From Inquilinus limosus_F (GTDB lineage Bacteria > Pseudomonadota > Alphaproteobacteria > DSM-16000 > Inquilinaceae), in the NCBI RefSeq assembly GCF_051487185.1, contig NZ_JAHVDK010000003.1, positions 62,001-126,000 on the forward strand: a DNA stretch of 64,000 nucleotides, written 5' to 3'. Both the position numbers and the translations under genes were made by a program. Below the pieces are notes generated by a model that had not been told where the DNA came from, did not search any database, and worked only from the letters and a program-made list of their open reading frames with translations. Numbering within the stretch: the stretch's first letter is position 1; every line of letters starts with the position of its first letter. Shown here piece after piece: positions 25,197-34,313 of this stretch.

Positions 25197-26678
25197 ATGA
25201 AGACCCATTCATCCTTCCGCCGCGACTGGCTTTCCAATATCCGCGGCGACGTCCTGTCCGGCATCGTCGTCGCCCTGGCGCTGATCCCCGAGGCGATCGG
25301 CTTTTCCGTGATCGCCGGCGTCGACCCGAAGGTCGGCCTGTTCGCTTCGGTGGTCATCGCCACGGTGATCGCCTTCGCCGGCGGCCGGCCGGCCATGATC
25401 TCCGCCGCCACCGCCGCGACCGCCGTGGTGATGACCGATCTCGTCCGCGACCACGGCGTCCAGTACCTGTTCGCCGCCACGATCCTGATGGGCGTCTTTC
25501 AGATCGTCGCCGGATTTCTCAAGCTCGGGCGGCTGATGCGCTTCGTGTCGCAGTCGGTGATGACCGGCTTCGTCAATGCCCTCGCCATTCTGATCTTCCT
25601 GGCCCAGCTGCCGCAGCTGGTCGGCGTGCCGCCCGCGACTTACGGGCTGATCGCGCTGGGCCTCGCCATCATCTACCTGTTCCCGCGGGTCACCCGCACG
25701 ATCCCCTCTCCTCTGGTGGCGATCGCGGTGCTGACCGTGATCACCGTCGTGTTCCAGTTCGACGTGCGCACGGTCGCCCATCTCGGCGAGCTGCCGTCGT
25801 CCCTGCCCAGCTTCGCCCTGCCCTCGGTGCCGTTCACGCTCGAGACCCTGCGCATCCTGCTGCCGGTCGCGCTCACCCTGGCGGCGGTCGGTCTGCTCGA
25901 ATCGCTGCTGACCGCACAGATCGTGGACGACATGACCGAAACGAGCAGCGACAAGAACCGGGAATGCACCGGCCAGGGCATGGCTAACATCGCCTCGGCC
26001 TTCTTCGGCGGAATGGGCGGCTGCGCCATGATCGGCCAGTCGGTGATCAACGTCTCTTCCGGCGCGCGTGGCCGGCTGTCCACGCTGGTCGCCGGCGGCT
26101 TCCTGCTGGTGCTGCTGGTCGCTCTGCAGGACCTGCTGGCCATCGTCCCGGTCGCCGCGCTGACCGCGGTCATGATCATGGTATCGATCAACACCTTCTC
26201 CTGGCGCTCTCTGGCCCGGCTGCGCACCAACCCGGTGCCGTCGTCCGTGGTGATGCTGGCCACGGTGGCGACCGTCGTCGCCACCTCGGACCTGGCGATC
26301 GGCGTGGTGGTCGGCGTGCTGCTGTCCGGCGTGTTCTTCGCCGGCAAGGTGTCGCGCCTCAGCCGCGTCAGCTCCACCCTGTCGCCGGACGGGGCGGCTC
26401 GGACCTATCGTGTCGAGGGGCAGGTGTTCTTCGCCTCCGCCGGCACCTTCGCGGACGCCATCGACGTGATCGAGCCGGTGGAGAAGATCGTCATCGACGT
26501 CGGCGACGCCCATTTCTGGGACATCTCGGCCGTCGGCGCGCTGGACCGCGTGGTGCTGAAGGCCCGCCGCCACGGCCGCAAGGTCGAGGTCGTCGGCCTT
26601 AACGCGGCGAGCGCCACCATGGTCGAGCGCTTCGCCGTGCACGACAAGGAGGCGGTCGCGTCGGCGCCGGTGCATTGA
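25197..26678 (+). CDS. SulP (SLC26)-family anion transporter with STAS domain
   Basis: 493 residues. The N-terminal membrane part (about 12-385) has the SulP signature near TM1-TM3 (DVLSGIVVALALIPEAIGFSVIAGVDPKVGLFASV) and some 12-14 helices. A C-terminal STAS domain spans about 400-485 (RTYRVEGQVFFASAGTFADAI...DISAVGALDRV). The family moves sulfate, bicarbonate or other anions across the inner membrane. The sulfate assimilation genes start about 1.4 kb away, so sulfate uptake is attractive but unproven. No carbonic anhydrase gene is adjacent. Confidence 0.9.
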   Translation: MKTHSSFRRDWLSNIRGDVLSGIVVALALIPEAIGFSVIAGVDPKVGLFASVVIATVIAFAGGRPAMISAATAATAVVMTDLVRDHGVQYLFAATILMGVFQIVAGFLKLGRLMRFVSQSVMTGFVNALAILIFLAQLPQLVGVPPATYGLIALGLAIIYLFPRVTRTIPSPLVAIAVLTVITVVFQFDVRTVAHLGELPSSLPSFALPSVPFTLETLRILLPVALTLAAVGLLESLLTAQIVDDMTETSSDKNRECTGQGMANIASAFFGGMGGCAMIGQSVINVSSGARGRLSTLVAGGFLLVLLVALQDLLAIVPVAALTAVMIMVSINTFSWRSLARLRTNPVPSSVVMLATVATVVATSDLAIGVVVGVLLSGVFFAGKVSRLSRVSSTLSPDGAARTYRVEGQVFFASAGTFADAIDVIEPVEKIVIDVGDAHFWDISAVGALDRVVLKARRHGRKVEVVGLNAASATMVERFAVHDKEAVASAPVH

Positions 26679-26748
26679 CGCGGATCGATTTGGGAAGAGC
26701 GTCCGGGCTTGCCAGAATGGTCCGGATGTCATCCTCAGCGGCCCCGTC

Positions 26749-27969
26749 ATGATCCGAAGCTATCTCGATTTCGGTGCCCGGCACTGGAACCATCTGCTGT
26801 TCGGCGCCCTCCTCATGGGGCTGTCCAGCTTCGGCCAGACCTTCTTCGTCTCGCTCTACGGGGCGCAGTTCCGGCAGAGCTTCGGATTGACCGACGGCGG
26901 CCTCGGCACGGCCTATGCCATCGGCACGCTGCTCAGCGCGCTGACGCTGGGTTGGGTGGGCCGGTGGATCGACCGCACGACGGTGCACCGCTACACGATC
27001 GGCGTCGCCGCGCTGCTGAGCACCGCCTGCGCCGTGACGGCGCTCAGCCCGAACGTCGTCGTTCTGGGGCTCGCCTTCTACATGCTGCGCCTGGGCGGCC
27101 AGGGGCTGATGACTCATACCGCCCTGACGGCCACGGCCCGGACCTTCCCGGCCGATGCCGGCAAGGCCCTCGGCATCACGGCCCTCGGCTTCTCGGCTGC
27201 GCAGGCGATCTTGCCGATCGGGGCTGTCGCGGTGATGGACGCCATCGGATGGCGGGCCGCCTGGGGTGTGAACGCCGTGGTCGCGGCCGCGGGCGTCGCC
27301 TTCGCCCTTCTGTTCCTGCCGCGCGCGGCGGACGAGGCCGCTGCCCGGCGGCGTCGGGAAACGCCCGCAGCGGCGGCCGACACGACACCCCTCTGGCGCG
27401 ACCGCCGGATGTGGCTCGCGCTCCCGGCGGTCCTCGCCGCGCCCTTCATCGCGACCGGCTTCTTCTTCCACCAGGCCCGGCTGGCCGAGGAGAAGCACTG
27501 GGATCTCGGCTGGATCGCGATCTGGTTCGTCGCCTTCGCCGTGGTCCAGGCCGCCATGCTGTTGGTGGCCGGGCCGGTGATCGACCGCCACGGGCCGCGG
27601 CGCCTCATGCCGTTCTTCCTGGTGCCGCAGGGCATCGCGATGGCCGTCCTCGCGATCAGCTCATCGCCGTTCGCCGCGCCGGTCTACCTGATCCTGACCG
27701 GGGTCTCGGCCGCGGTCGGATCGACGCTGGCCACGGCGCTCTGGGTGGACCTCTATGGCCCAGCGCAGCTGGGCCGGGTCCGGTCCGCGGTCGAGGCAGC
27801 GGTGGTCGTCGCCAGCGGTGCCTCGCCGATCCTGATGGGCGTCCTGATCGACCTCGGCGTGCCGCTGAGCTGGCAGGCGCTCGGATGCCTGATCTATATC
27901 GCGGTCGCCAGCCTCCTCGCCGCAGGCCTGCGCGGCGCCCGGCCGGCGACGCAGACCCCGCAGGGGTAG
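26749..27969 (+). CDS. MFS transporter
   Basis: 406 residues with about twelve membrane helices in two six-helix halves joined by a charged loop (about 190-217). The motif A-like loop between TM2 and TM3 reads GWVGRWIDRTTVHRY. The start region HWNHLLFGALLMGLSSFGQTFFVSLYGAQFRQSFGLTDGG fits the drug:H+ antiporter type. The substrate cannot be assigned. It is a single gene 70 bases after the SulP gene and may be cotranscribed with it; it converges on the siroheme synthase gene. Confidence 0.88.
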   Translation: MIRSYLDFGARHWNHLLFGALLMGLSSFGQTFFVSLYGAQFRQSFGLTDGGLGTAYAIGTLLSALTLGWVGRWIDRTTVHRYTIGVAALLSTACAVTALSPNVVVLGLAFYMLRLGGQGLMTHTALTATARTFPADAGKALGITALGFSAAQAILPIGAVAVMDAIGWRAAWGVNAVVAAAGVAFALLFLPRAADEAAARRRRETPAAAADTTPLWRDRRMWLALPAVLAAPFIATGFFFHQARLAEEKHWDLGWIAIWFVAFAVVQAAMLLVAGPVIDRHGPRRLMPFFLVPQGIAMAVLAISSSPFAAPVYLILTGVSAAVGSTLATALWVDLYGPAQLGRVRSAVEAAVVVASGASPILMGVLIDLGVPLSWQALGCLIYIAVASLLAAGLRGARPATQTPQG

Positions 27970-28039
27970 CGGTTCGTGAGGATGCAAGCTCTATCGCCTG
28001 CACAGATTCGGCTGAATGATGTGTAGGCCCGATCGGGGC

Positions 28040-28609
28040 TCACGCCCCTGGCCGGCCCAGCCAGCCTTCGCCGTCGATCACCGCATCGACGGCACGGGCG
28101 ATCTCCACCGGGCCCTTGCCCTGGGCGCGGAGCTCGGAGCGTAAGAGGCCGAGCCGGGCCAGGCGGGTGCCCCAGTCGCGATGGATCAGCCGTTCGGCGG
28201 CCATCCGCAGCCGGGCGGCGAGGCGCGGGCTCCGGCCGCCGGTGGAGATCGCCACCACGAGGTCGCCGCGGCGCACGATTGCCGGCAGGTGGAAGTCGCA
28301 CAGCGCCGTCCGGTCCTCGACATTCACGAGAAGGCCGAGGCGGCGGGCGAGGAGGGCGAGGTCGGCGGCGCGGCCCTCGTCCAGGTCGGCCACCAGCAGC
28401 AGCCGGTGGGCGCCGAGATCGGCGGCGTTGGGCAGCCGGCGGCACATCCGGTCGCCGGCGGCGAGGACGAGGTCGGGCGACGGATCGTCGGCGAAGACCG
28501 TGACGGTGAAGCCGCCCTCGTCGAGCTGGGCCAGGCGGCGCACCGCCTTGTCACCCTGGCCAACCAGGGCGACCGGAACCGCTTCGGGGCAGAGGGCGAT
28601 CGGCAGCAT
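28040..28609 (-). CDS. cysG: Precorrin-2 dehydrogenase / siroheme synthase N-terminal domain protein
   Basis: 189 residues corresponding to only the N-terminal module of CysG: precorrin-2 oxidation to sirohydrochlorin and iron insertion. The NAD-binding turn (PVALVGQGDKAVRRLAQLDEGGFTVTVFADD) deviates from the usual GGGxVAxRK, with Lys-Ala in place of the usual Val-Ala. RGDLVVAISTGGRSPRLAARLR is the conserved second motif. The uroporphyrinogen methyltransferase half is absent and must come from elsewhere (CobA type). Its ATG overlaps the cysI stop by one base (TGATG), so siroheme supply is coupled to the siroheme enzyme. Related to CysG(N)/Met8; the symbol is approximate. Confidence 0.85.
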   Translation of the reverse strand: MLPIALCPEAVPVALVGQGDKAVRRLAQLDEGGFTVTVFADDPSPDLVLAAGDRMCRRLPNAADLGAHRLLLVADLDEGRAADLALLARRLGLLVNVEDRTALCDFHLPAIVRRGDLVVAISTGGRSPRLAARLRMAAERLIHRDWGTRLARLGLLRSELRAQGKGPVEIARAVDAVIDGEGWLGRPGA

Positions 28610-30318
28610 CAGGCGGCCTCGGCGGTGGAGATCAGGGCGGTCAGCCGCTCCAGCCCCTGGCGGTGGCAGTAGTCGCCGAAGCCCTCGCCCGGCAGGCGCT
28701 CCTGGGCGAAGGCGGCGAAGATCGGCTCCAGCGTCGTGGCGATCGCCGCCTCCGGCACCTTCTCCGCCAACTTGGTGTTCAGCCGCGTGCCCTCGAAATC
28801 GCCGCCGACGAACAGGGCGAAGGTGCCCGGGGTGCGGCCGACGATGCCGATGTCGCCGGCATAGGGCCGGGCGCAGCCGTTCGGGCAGCCGGTCATGCGG
28901 ATGCTGATCCGCTCCTCGATCAGCCCGTGCCGGTGCAGCACCGCCTCGAAGGCGTCGATCACCGGCTCGCGGATCCGCTCCGCCTCCGACAGCGCCAGGC
29001 CGCAGGTCGGCAGGGCCGGGCAGGCCAGGGCCCAGCGCCGAACCTGGGTCAGGTCCTCGGCGAAGACCACGCCATGGGCGCGCAGATGCGCTTCGATCTC
29101 GTCACGCTCGGCGGGCGCGATGTCGGCGATCAGGATGTCCTGCTGCGGCGTCAGCACCGCCGGCTTGGCCCAGTTCTCGAACAGGCTGCGCAGCGCGGTG
29201 CGCAGCCGCACCTTCGGCCCGTCCTGGATCCGGCCGCTGGCCACCGGCAGGCCCAGCCAGAAGCGGCCGTCGCCCTGCTCGTGCCAGCCGAGATGGTCGG
29301 GCACCCGGAACGGGGCGTGCGGCAGCGGGTCGGCCAGGGCCCGGCCGAACTGGCGCTCCAGCTCCTTCCGGGTCCAGTCGAGGCCCATGTCGTCCAGCAC
29401 GTATTTCAGCCGGGCGCGCTTGCGGTCGGTGCGGTTGCCGTGGTCGCGGTACAGGCGGATCACCGCCTCGGCACCCTGCAGCAGCTCGCCCGGGCCCACC
29501 GAGGCGATCGGCGAGCCCATGCGGGCATAGGTGCCGGGTTTGGTGTGGGTCAGGCCGTGGCCGCCGCCGAGATTGAGGTTGTAGCCCTGCAGCTGGTCGC
29601 CCTCGAACACGGCGAGGATGCCGAGATCGTGGGTCAGGATGTCGACCGTATTGTCCTCGGGCGCGGCCAGGCCGATCTTGAACTTCCGCGGCAGGTAGGT
29701 GGCGCCGTATAGCGGCTCGTCGACCGATTCGGCCGGGGTCTGGTTCTCCTCACCGAGGAAGATCTCGTAATAGGCCCGGCTCTTCGGCAGCAGGCGCGTC
29801 GACAGGAAGCGGGCGTCGGCCTCCAGCCGCGCATGCACCGCGTCGCGGATCGGCGCCGGGGTGGTCATGACGTTGCGCACCACGTCGCCGCAGGCGGACA
29901 TGGTGGTCAGCATCGAATGGTTGATGTCGGCGATCGTCGCCTTCAGGTTCCCCTTGAGAACGCCGTGGAATTGGATGCCCTGGCGCGTGGTAATCCGCAC
30001 CGATCCGTTGGCATATCTGTCGGCGATGGCGTCGAGGGCGAGGTACTGCTCGGCCGTGATCCGCCCGCCCGGGATGCGGGCGCGGACCATGAACTGGTAT
30101 TCCTTCTCCAGCCCCTGCTTCTTGCGCGCGGTCGCGGTGTCGCGGTCGTACTGCTCGTAACTGCCGTGGAATTTCAGCAGGTTATAGCTTTCCTCGGTGA
30201 CCGAGATGCCGGGCGCGGCGAGGTCGGCGGCGATGCCGCCGCGCAGGAATCGACTCTGCTCCTTCACGCCTTCGACGGCGGAGAGCTTCGGCGGGGCGGC
30301 GGGGAGGTCGGCGGACAT
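28609..30318 (-). CDS. cysI: Assimilatory sulfite/nitrite reductase hemoprotein (CysI-type)
   Basis: 569 residues. Reduces sulfite to sulfide with a siroheme-[4Fe-4S] centre in the cytoplasm. The cluster ligands are present as CPALPTC (about 433-439) and CPNGC (about 478-482, in RMTGCPNGCARPY). Two ferredoxin-like repeats are visible (NGSVRITTRQGIQFHGV; LNLGGGHGLTHTKP). EESYNLLKFHGSYEQYDRD at about 40-60 is typical of CysI rather than NirA. No cysJ flavoprotein is nearby, so electrons may come from ferredoxin. It overlaps cysG(N) by one base and is divergent from cysH. Confidence 0.92.
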   Translation of the reverse strand: MSADLPAAPPKLSAVEGVKEQSRFLRGGIAADLAAPGISVTEESYNLLKFHGSYEQYDRDTATARKKQGLEKEYQFMVRARIPGGRITAEQYLALDAIADRYANGSVRITTRQGIQFHGVLKGNLKATIADINHSMLTTMSACGDVVRNVMTTPAPIRDAVHARLEADARFLSTRLLPKSRAYYEIFLGEENQTPAESVDEPLYGATYLPRKFKIGLAAPEDNTVDILTHDLGILAVFEGDQLQGYNLNLGGGHGLTHTKPGTYARMGSPIASVGPGELLQGAEAVIRLYRDHGNRTDRKRARLKYVLDDMGLDWTRKELERQFGRALADPLPHAPFRVPDHLGWHEQGDGRFWLGLPVASGRIQDGPKVRLRTALRSLFENWAKPAVLTPQQDILIADIAPAERDEIEAHLRAHGVVFAEDLTQVRRWALACPALPTCGLALSEAERIREPVIDAFEAVLHRHGLIEERISIRMTGCPNGCARPYAGDIGIVGRTPGTFALFVGGDFEGTRLNTKLAEKVPEAAIATTLEPIFAAFAQERLPGEGFGDYCHRQGLERLTALISTAEAA

Positions 30319-30334
30319 CGGCGGCGTTCATATC

Positions 30335-30379
30335 CACAATTGTGTGTTGACATTAGCTCCCTGATTCACACACAGTCAA
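30335..30379. promoter_or_regulatory. Divergent cys control region
   Basis: The 121-base AT-richer gap between cysI and cysH holds a perfect palindrome CACAATTGTG (30335-30344). A TTGACA faces right (30347-30352) and a TTGACT faces left (30374-30379 as its complement), so -35 boxes for both directions could overlap here. TGTGTG and CACACA halves about 20 bases apart suggest a dimeric regulator, plausibly a CysB-like LysR protein, but none is encoded nearby. Confidence 0.4.
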
Positions 30380-30439
30380 CCAGCAAATGCGCTCTATTTT
30401 ACAGCAAAATTGGAGCAGTTTGCCGACCATGAGTGCCTA

Positions 30440-31171
30440 ATGTCCGTCTCCGCCGTTGCCTTTCAGGAGCTGATCGCCGCCGAATTCGACGGGCTGGAGG
30501 GGCATGCCCTGATCGAGCGGGCGCTGGCGGATCCGCGGCTCGGGCCGATCGCGCTCGTCTCCTCCTTCGGCGCCGAATCGGCGGTGCTGCTGGCGCTGGC
30601 CGCCGAGGTGGCACCGGCCACGCCGGTGATCTTCCTCGACACGCTCCGCCATTTCGGCGAGACTCTGCGCTACCGCGACACGCTGGTCGCGCAGCTCGGG
30701 CTGGAGGATGTGCGCTCGGTCAAGCCTGACCCCGCTGAAATCGCCAAACGAGATCCCGACCTGCTGCTGTTCCAGCGCGACCCGGACGCCTGCTGTGCCC
30801 TGCGCAAGGTCGAGCCGCTGGAGCGGGCGCTCTCCGGCTTCGGCGGCTGGATCACCGGCCGCAAGCGTTTCCAGGCCGCCACCCGCGCCACCCTGCCGGC
30901 GGTCGAATGGGCTGCGGCGGAACGCCGCTTCAAGATCAATCCGCTGGCCAACTGGTCGCCCGACCGGATCGCGGCGGAGTTCGAGTCCCGCGGGTTGCCG
31001 CATCATCCGCTGGAGGCCGACGGCTTCCTGTCGATCGGCTGCATGCCCTGTACCGAGCGGGTCGCGCAAGGCGCCGACCCGCGCTCCGGCCGCTGGTCTG
31101 GCCAAGCCAAGACCGAATGCGGTATCCACCGCCCCGCCGATCCTGCCACCTCCCCGGTCACCTTCCTGTAG
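30440..31171 (+). CDS. cysH: Adenylylsulfate (APS) reductase, CysH family with Fe-S cluster motif
   Basis: 243 residues from the ATG at 30440; a TTG at 30410 is an in-frame alternative. The P-loop-like SSFGAESAVLL (41-51) binds the sulfonucleotide. C118-C119 and C201-x2-C204 form the [4Fe-4S] site that marks APS reductases rather than cluster-free PAPS reductases, and the catalytic cysteine is C227 in ECGIH. The enzyme makes sulfite for CysI using thioredoxin or glutathione. cysD starts 3 bases after the stop codon, so cysH-cysD-cysNC is one operon. Confidence 0.94.
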   Translation: MSVSAVAFQELIAAEFDGLEGHALIERALADPRLGPIALVSSFGAESAVLLALAAEVAPATPVIFLDTLRHFGETLRYRDTLVAQLGLEDVRSVKPDPAEIAKRDPDLLLFQRDPDACCALRKVEPLERALSGFGGWITGRKRFQAATRATLPAVEWAAAERRFKINPLANWSPDRIAAEFESRGLPHHPLEADGFLSIGCMPCTERVAQGADPRSGRWSGQAKTECGIHRPADPATSPVTFL

Positions 31172-31174
31172 ATC

Positions 31175-31969
31175 ATGAATCATCTCGACGAACTCGAAGC
31201 GGAGAGCATCACCATTCTCCGCGAAGCCTTCGCCCGCATCGATCGGCTGGCGATGCTCTGGTCCATCGGCAAGGACTCGACCCTGATCCTGTGGCTGCTG
31301 CGCAAGGCGTTCTTCGGCCATGTGCCGTTCCCACTGATCCAGCTCGACACCCATATGGAACTGCCGGAGGTGTATGAGTTCCGCGACCGGCTGGTGCGGG
31401 AATGGAACCTGCCGCTGATCGTCGAGGACTGCCCGCCGGAGGAGCTGATGGATCAGACGCTGGCGCCCGGCGGCCGGGCGGCGGCGCGCAAGACCGAGGG
31501 GCTGAAGGCGGTGATCCAGCGCGAGGGCTTCGACGGCATCATCGTCGGCATCCGCCGGGATGAGCAGGGCACGCGGGCGAAGGAGCGGGTGTTCAGCCCG
31601 CGCAGCTTCGAGGGCGGCTGGGACGTGACCGATCAGCCGGCGGAGTTCTGGGGCCAATACAAGACCCGGTTCGAGCTCGGCACCCATGTCCGGATCCACC
31701 CGATCCTGAAATGGACCGAGATCGACGTCTGGCGCTACACCCAGCGCGAGGGCATCCCGATCGTGCCGCTGTACCTGGCCAAGGATGGGCTGCGCTACCG
31801 CTCGCTGGGCGAGAAGAACATCACCCTGCCGGTGGCCAGCGAGGCGGATTCGATCGAGGCGATCATCGCCGAGCTCGAGACCACCAAGGTCTCCGAACGC
31901 GCCGGCCGCATCATCGACAACGAGACCGAGGACGGCTTCGAGCGCCTCCGCAGCGCGGGGTACATGTGA
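31175..31969 (+). CDS. cysD: Sulfate adenylyltransferase subunit 2
   Basis: 264 residues, slightly shorter than typical. This is the catalytic subunit that adenylates sulfate from ATP to give APS. The PP-loop SIGKDSTLILWLLRKAFFG (about 28-46) is intact, followed by PLIQLDTHMELPEVYEFRD and the RSLGEKNITLPV segment. The Cys-to-Ile change in the typical SGGKDS/SIGKDS loop is normal for CysD. It works with the GTPase CysN, encoded here as a CysNC fusion starting one base after this stop codon. Confidence 0.95.
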   Translation: MNHLDELEAESITILREAFARIDRLAMLWSIGKDSTLILWLLRKAFFGHVPFPLIQLDTHMELPEVYEFRDRLVREWNLPLIVEDCPPEELMDQTLAPGGRAAARKTEGLKAVIQREGFDGIIVGIRRDEQGTRAKERVFSPRSFEGGWDVTDQPAEFWGQYKTRFELGTHVRIHPILKWTEIDVWRYTQREGIPIVPLYLAKDGLRYRSLGEKNITLPVASEADSIEAIIAELETTKVSERAGRIIDNETEDGFERLRSAGYM

Positions 31970-31970
31970 G

Positions 31971-33866
31971 ATGGACGGGATCGTGACCCTGCACCCGGCG
32001 CTGGCCGCCGCCCGCACCCTGCGCGTCGTCATCGCCGGCCATGTCGACCACGGCAAGTCGACCCTGATCGGCCGCCTGCTGCACGACACCGGCGCGCTCG
32101 GCCCCGAGCGCGTCACCGCCGTCGAGGCGATGAGCAAGAAGCGCGGCATGCCGTTCGAATGGGCGTTTCTGATTGACGCGCTGCAGTCGGAGCGCGACCA
32201 GGGCATCACCATCGACACGGCCGAGGTGCAGTTCCGCACCGCCCGCCGGCGCTACGTGCTGATCGACGCGCCGGGCCATGCCGAATTCCTCAAGAACATG
32301 GTCTCCGGCGCCGCCGGGGCCGATGCGGCGCTGCTGTTGGTCGACGCACGTGAGGGCACGCTGGAGCAGTCGCGCCGCCACGCGCTGATCCTCGGCCTGC
32401 TCGGCATCACCCAGGTGGTGCTGGCGATCAACAAGATGGACCTGGTCGATTACGACCAGGCCCGCTTCCAGGCCGTGACCGACGAGATTTCGGCCTATCT
32501 GAACAGCGTCGGCATCACTCCCAGGGTGGTGGTGCCGGTGGCCGCCCGGCACGGCGAGAACATCGTCTCCCGCTCGGCCCTGATGCCCTGGCACAAGGGG
32601 CCGTCGCTGGTCGAGGCGCTGGACGGGCTCGAGGCCGCGCCGGCGCCAGTCGACCAGCCGCTGCGCCTGCCGGTGCAGGACGTCTACAAGTTCGACGAGC
32701 GGCGCATCGTCGCCGGCCGGATCGAGAGCGGTGCGCTCGCGGTCGGCCAGACCCTGCGCTTCGCGCCCTCGGGCAAGGTCGCGCGCATCGCCACGATCGA
32801 GAGCTGGCCGGCGGCGGAGATCACCAGCGCCCGGGCCGGCCAGGCGGTCGGGCTGACTCTCGACCCGCCGGTCTTCGTCGAGCGCGGCCAGATCGCGACC
32901 CTGGTCGAGCAGGCGCCCGCCACCGCGGCCCGGCTGAAGCTGCGCCTGTTCTGGCTGGCGCGCGAGCCGCTGCGCCCCGGCGCCCGGCTGACGCTGCGCC
33001 TGGCCACCGCCGAGCACACGGTGACGGTGGAGCGGATCGGCCATGTGGTCGAGGTGCACACGCTGGAGACCCGGACGGCGGAGCTGGTGCGGCGCAACGA
33101 GACGGCGGAGATCGAGGTGGTCGGCCGCACCGCCATGGCCTTCGACCGCCATGCCGAGCTGCCGGCGACCGGCCGCGGCGTGCTGGTCGACGGCTACGAC
33201 GTGGTCGGCGGCGTCACCATCCTCGATGCCACATCCGACAGTCGGCTCCTGTTCCCGACCGAGCGGCGGGTCGACGCCGCGGCGCGGCGCCTGGCCAACG
33301 GCCATGCCGGCGGCGTGGTCTGGCTGACCGGCCTGTCCGGCGCCGGCAAGTCGACCCTGGCGACGGCGCTGGAATCCCGCCTGTTCGCCCGCGGCTGGCA
33401 GGCGACGGTGCTGGACGGAGATTCGCTGCGCACCGGCCTCGGCCGCGACCTCGGCTTCTCGGCCGAGGACCGGGCCGAGAACGTCCGCCGCGCGGCCGAG
33501 GTGGCGAAGCTCTTCGCCGAGGCCGGGCTGATCGCGATCGTGGCGCTGATCTCGCCCGAGCGCTGGCACCGGGCGCTGGCCGGCGACGCGATCGGCGAGG
33601 GCTTCCGCGAGGTGTTCGTGAAGGCCGATCTGGCGATCTGCGAGCAGCGCGACCCGAAGGGCCTCTACGCCAAGGCCCGGCGCGGCGAGATTCAGGGCTT
33701 CACCGGCGTCTCGGCCCCGTACGAGGAGCCGGAGACCCCGGACCTGACGATCGACACCGGGGTCCTGTCACGGGAAGCCGCGATCGATCTCCTGGAGTCC
33801 TTCGCCATCACCAGCTTCGCCGGCTCGGCCAAGCGGGCCAGGGAAGACGAGGACCCGTCGATCTAG
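31971..33866 (+). CDS. cysNC: Bifunctional sulfate adenylyltransferase subunit 1 / APS kinase
   Basis: 631 residues from the ATG at 31971. An EF-Tu-like GTPase at about 18-235 has G1 GHVDHGKST (23-31), G3 DAPGH and G4 NKMD; two beta-barrel domains follow to about 435. A fused APS kinase occupies about 440-620, with P-loop GLSGAGKST (about 454-462) and DGDSLRTGLGRDLGF. The GTPase drives CysD; the kinase turns APS into PAPS. It ends the cysH-D-NC operon. A palindromic repeat lies just downstream, between it and the convergent tfoX-trpS operon. Confidence 0.95.
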   Translation: MDGIVTLHPALAAARTLRVVIAGHVDHGKSTLIGRLLHDTGALGPERVTAVEAMSKKRGMPFEWAFLIDALQSERDQGITIDTAEVQFRTARRRYVLIDAPGHAEFLKNMVSGAAGADAALLLVDAREGTLEQSRRHALILGLLGITQVVLAINKMDLVDYDQARFQAVTDEISAYLNSVGITPRVVVPVAARHGENIVSRSALMPWHKGPSLVEALDGLEAAPAPVDQPLRLPVQDVYKFDERRIVAGRIESGALAVGQTLRFAPSGKVARIATIESWPAAEITSARAGQAVGLTLDPPVFVERGQIATLVEQAPATAARLKLRLFWLAREPLRPGARLTLRLATAEHTVTVERIGHVVEVHTLETRTAELVRRNETAEIEVVGRTAMAFDRHAELPATGRGVLVDGYDVVGGVTILDATSDSRLLFPTERRVDAAARRLANGHAGGVVWLTGLSGAGKSTLATALESRLFARGWQATVLDGDSLRTGLGRDLGFSAEDRAENVRRAAEVAKLFAEAGLIAIVALISPERWHRALAGDAIGEGFREVFVKADLAICEQRDPKGLYAKARRGEIQGFTGVSAPYEEPETPDLTIDTGVLSREAAIDLLESFAITSFAGSAKRAREDEDPSI

Positions 33867-33877
33867 CCTTCTCACTT

Positions 33878-33957
33878 CTGTCATGCCCGGGCCTGACCCG
33901 GGCATCCAGAGGCTGTCGACATCTTCTGGATTGCCGGGTCAAGCCCGGCAATGACAG
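33878..33957. repeat. 80-bp palindromic dispersed repeat, copy 1
   Basis: It starts CTGTCAT and ends ATGACAG, with an inner CCGGGTC.../...GACCCGG pair of hairpins. Copy 2 (42777-42856) is the same length and differs at only four positions. The copy lies between convergent genes (cysNC and tfoX), the usual site of such units. It belongs to the GTCATGCCCGGGCTTGACCCGGGCATCCAG-type family common in alphaproteobacteria. Confidence 0.9.
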
Positions 33958-33970
33958 GTGGAGGGAACGT

Positions 33971-34034
33971 GTAAGTTGGTTGAGCGGAGCTCAACCCAAC
34001 AAAATGTTGGGTTCGCCAGCGAACCCAACCTACC
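33971..34034. repeat. GTTGGGTT palindromic repeat, copy 1 (double hairpin)
   Basis: Two hairpins stand in tandem. The left one pairs GTTGG-TTGAG with CTCAACCCAAC around CGGAG. The right one has perfect 11-base arms GTTGGGTTCGC (34006-34016) and GCGAACCCAAC (34019-34029), and the unit ends CCTAC. The right half matches the hairpin at 57858-57891. With copy 1 of the 80-bp repeat it fills the cysNC/tfoX gap. Confidence 0.8.
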
Positions 34035-34052
34035 GACCCTAACCGGTCGCCG

Positions 34053-34313
34053 TCACTCCACCCCGGCGTCGCGGCGCAGCAGGGCGCGCAGCTCCTGCGG
34101 CAGCGAGGCCCAGTGCTGGTTGGTCAGGGCGCCGTGCAGGGCGTAGAGCGCGTTGACCGTGATCACCTCCGGCTGCGCCGCCTTCAGACGCTGCCAGGCG
34201 GCGATCGGGCCGACCGCGCGCAGCTCCGCCTCGGTGGTGATGCCGACGGCGGCGAGCCATTCCGCGGTCTTGGGGCCGAGATTGGGCAGGTCGGAGATCG
34301 GGCGCTCTCTCAC
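34053..34313 (-). CDS. TfoX C-terminal domain protein
   Basis: 86 residues from a GTG start at 34313 that overlaps the trpS stop by four bases. The helix-hairpin-helix-like start ISDLPNLGPKTAEWLAAVGITTEAELRAVG and the end NALYALHGALTNQHWASLPQELRALL match the C-terminal half of TfoX/Sxy. The N-terminal TfoX domain is missing, as in many stand-alone alphaproteobacterial versions. Competence regulation should not be assumed. The coupling to trpS is tight but gives no functional clue. Confidence 0.82.
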   Translation of the reverse strand: MRERPISDLPNLGPKTAEWLAAVGITTEAELRAVGPIAAWQRLKAAQPEVITVNALYALHGALTNQHWASLPQELRALLRRDAGVE

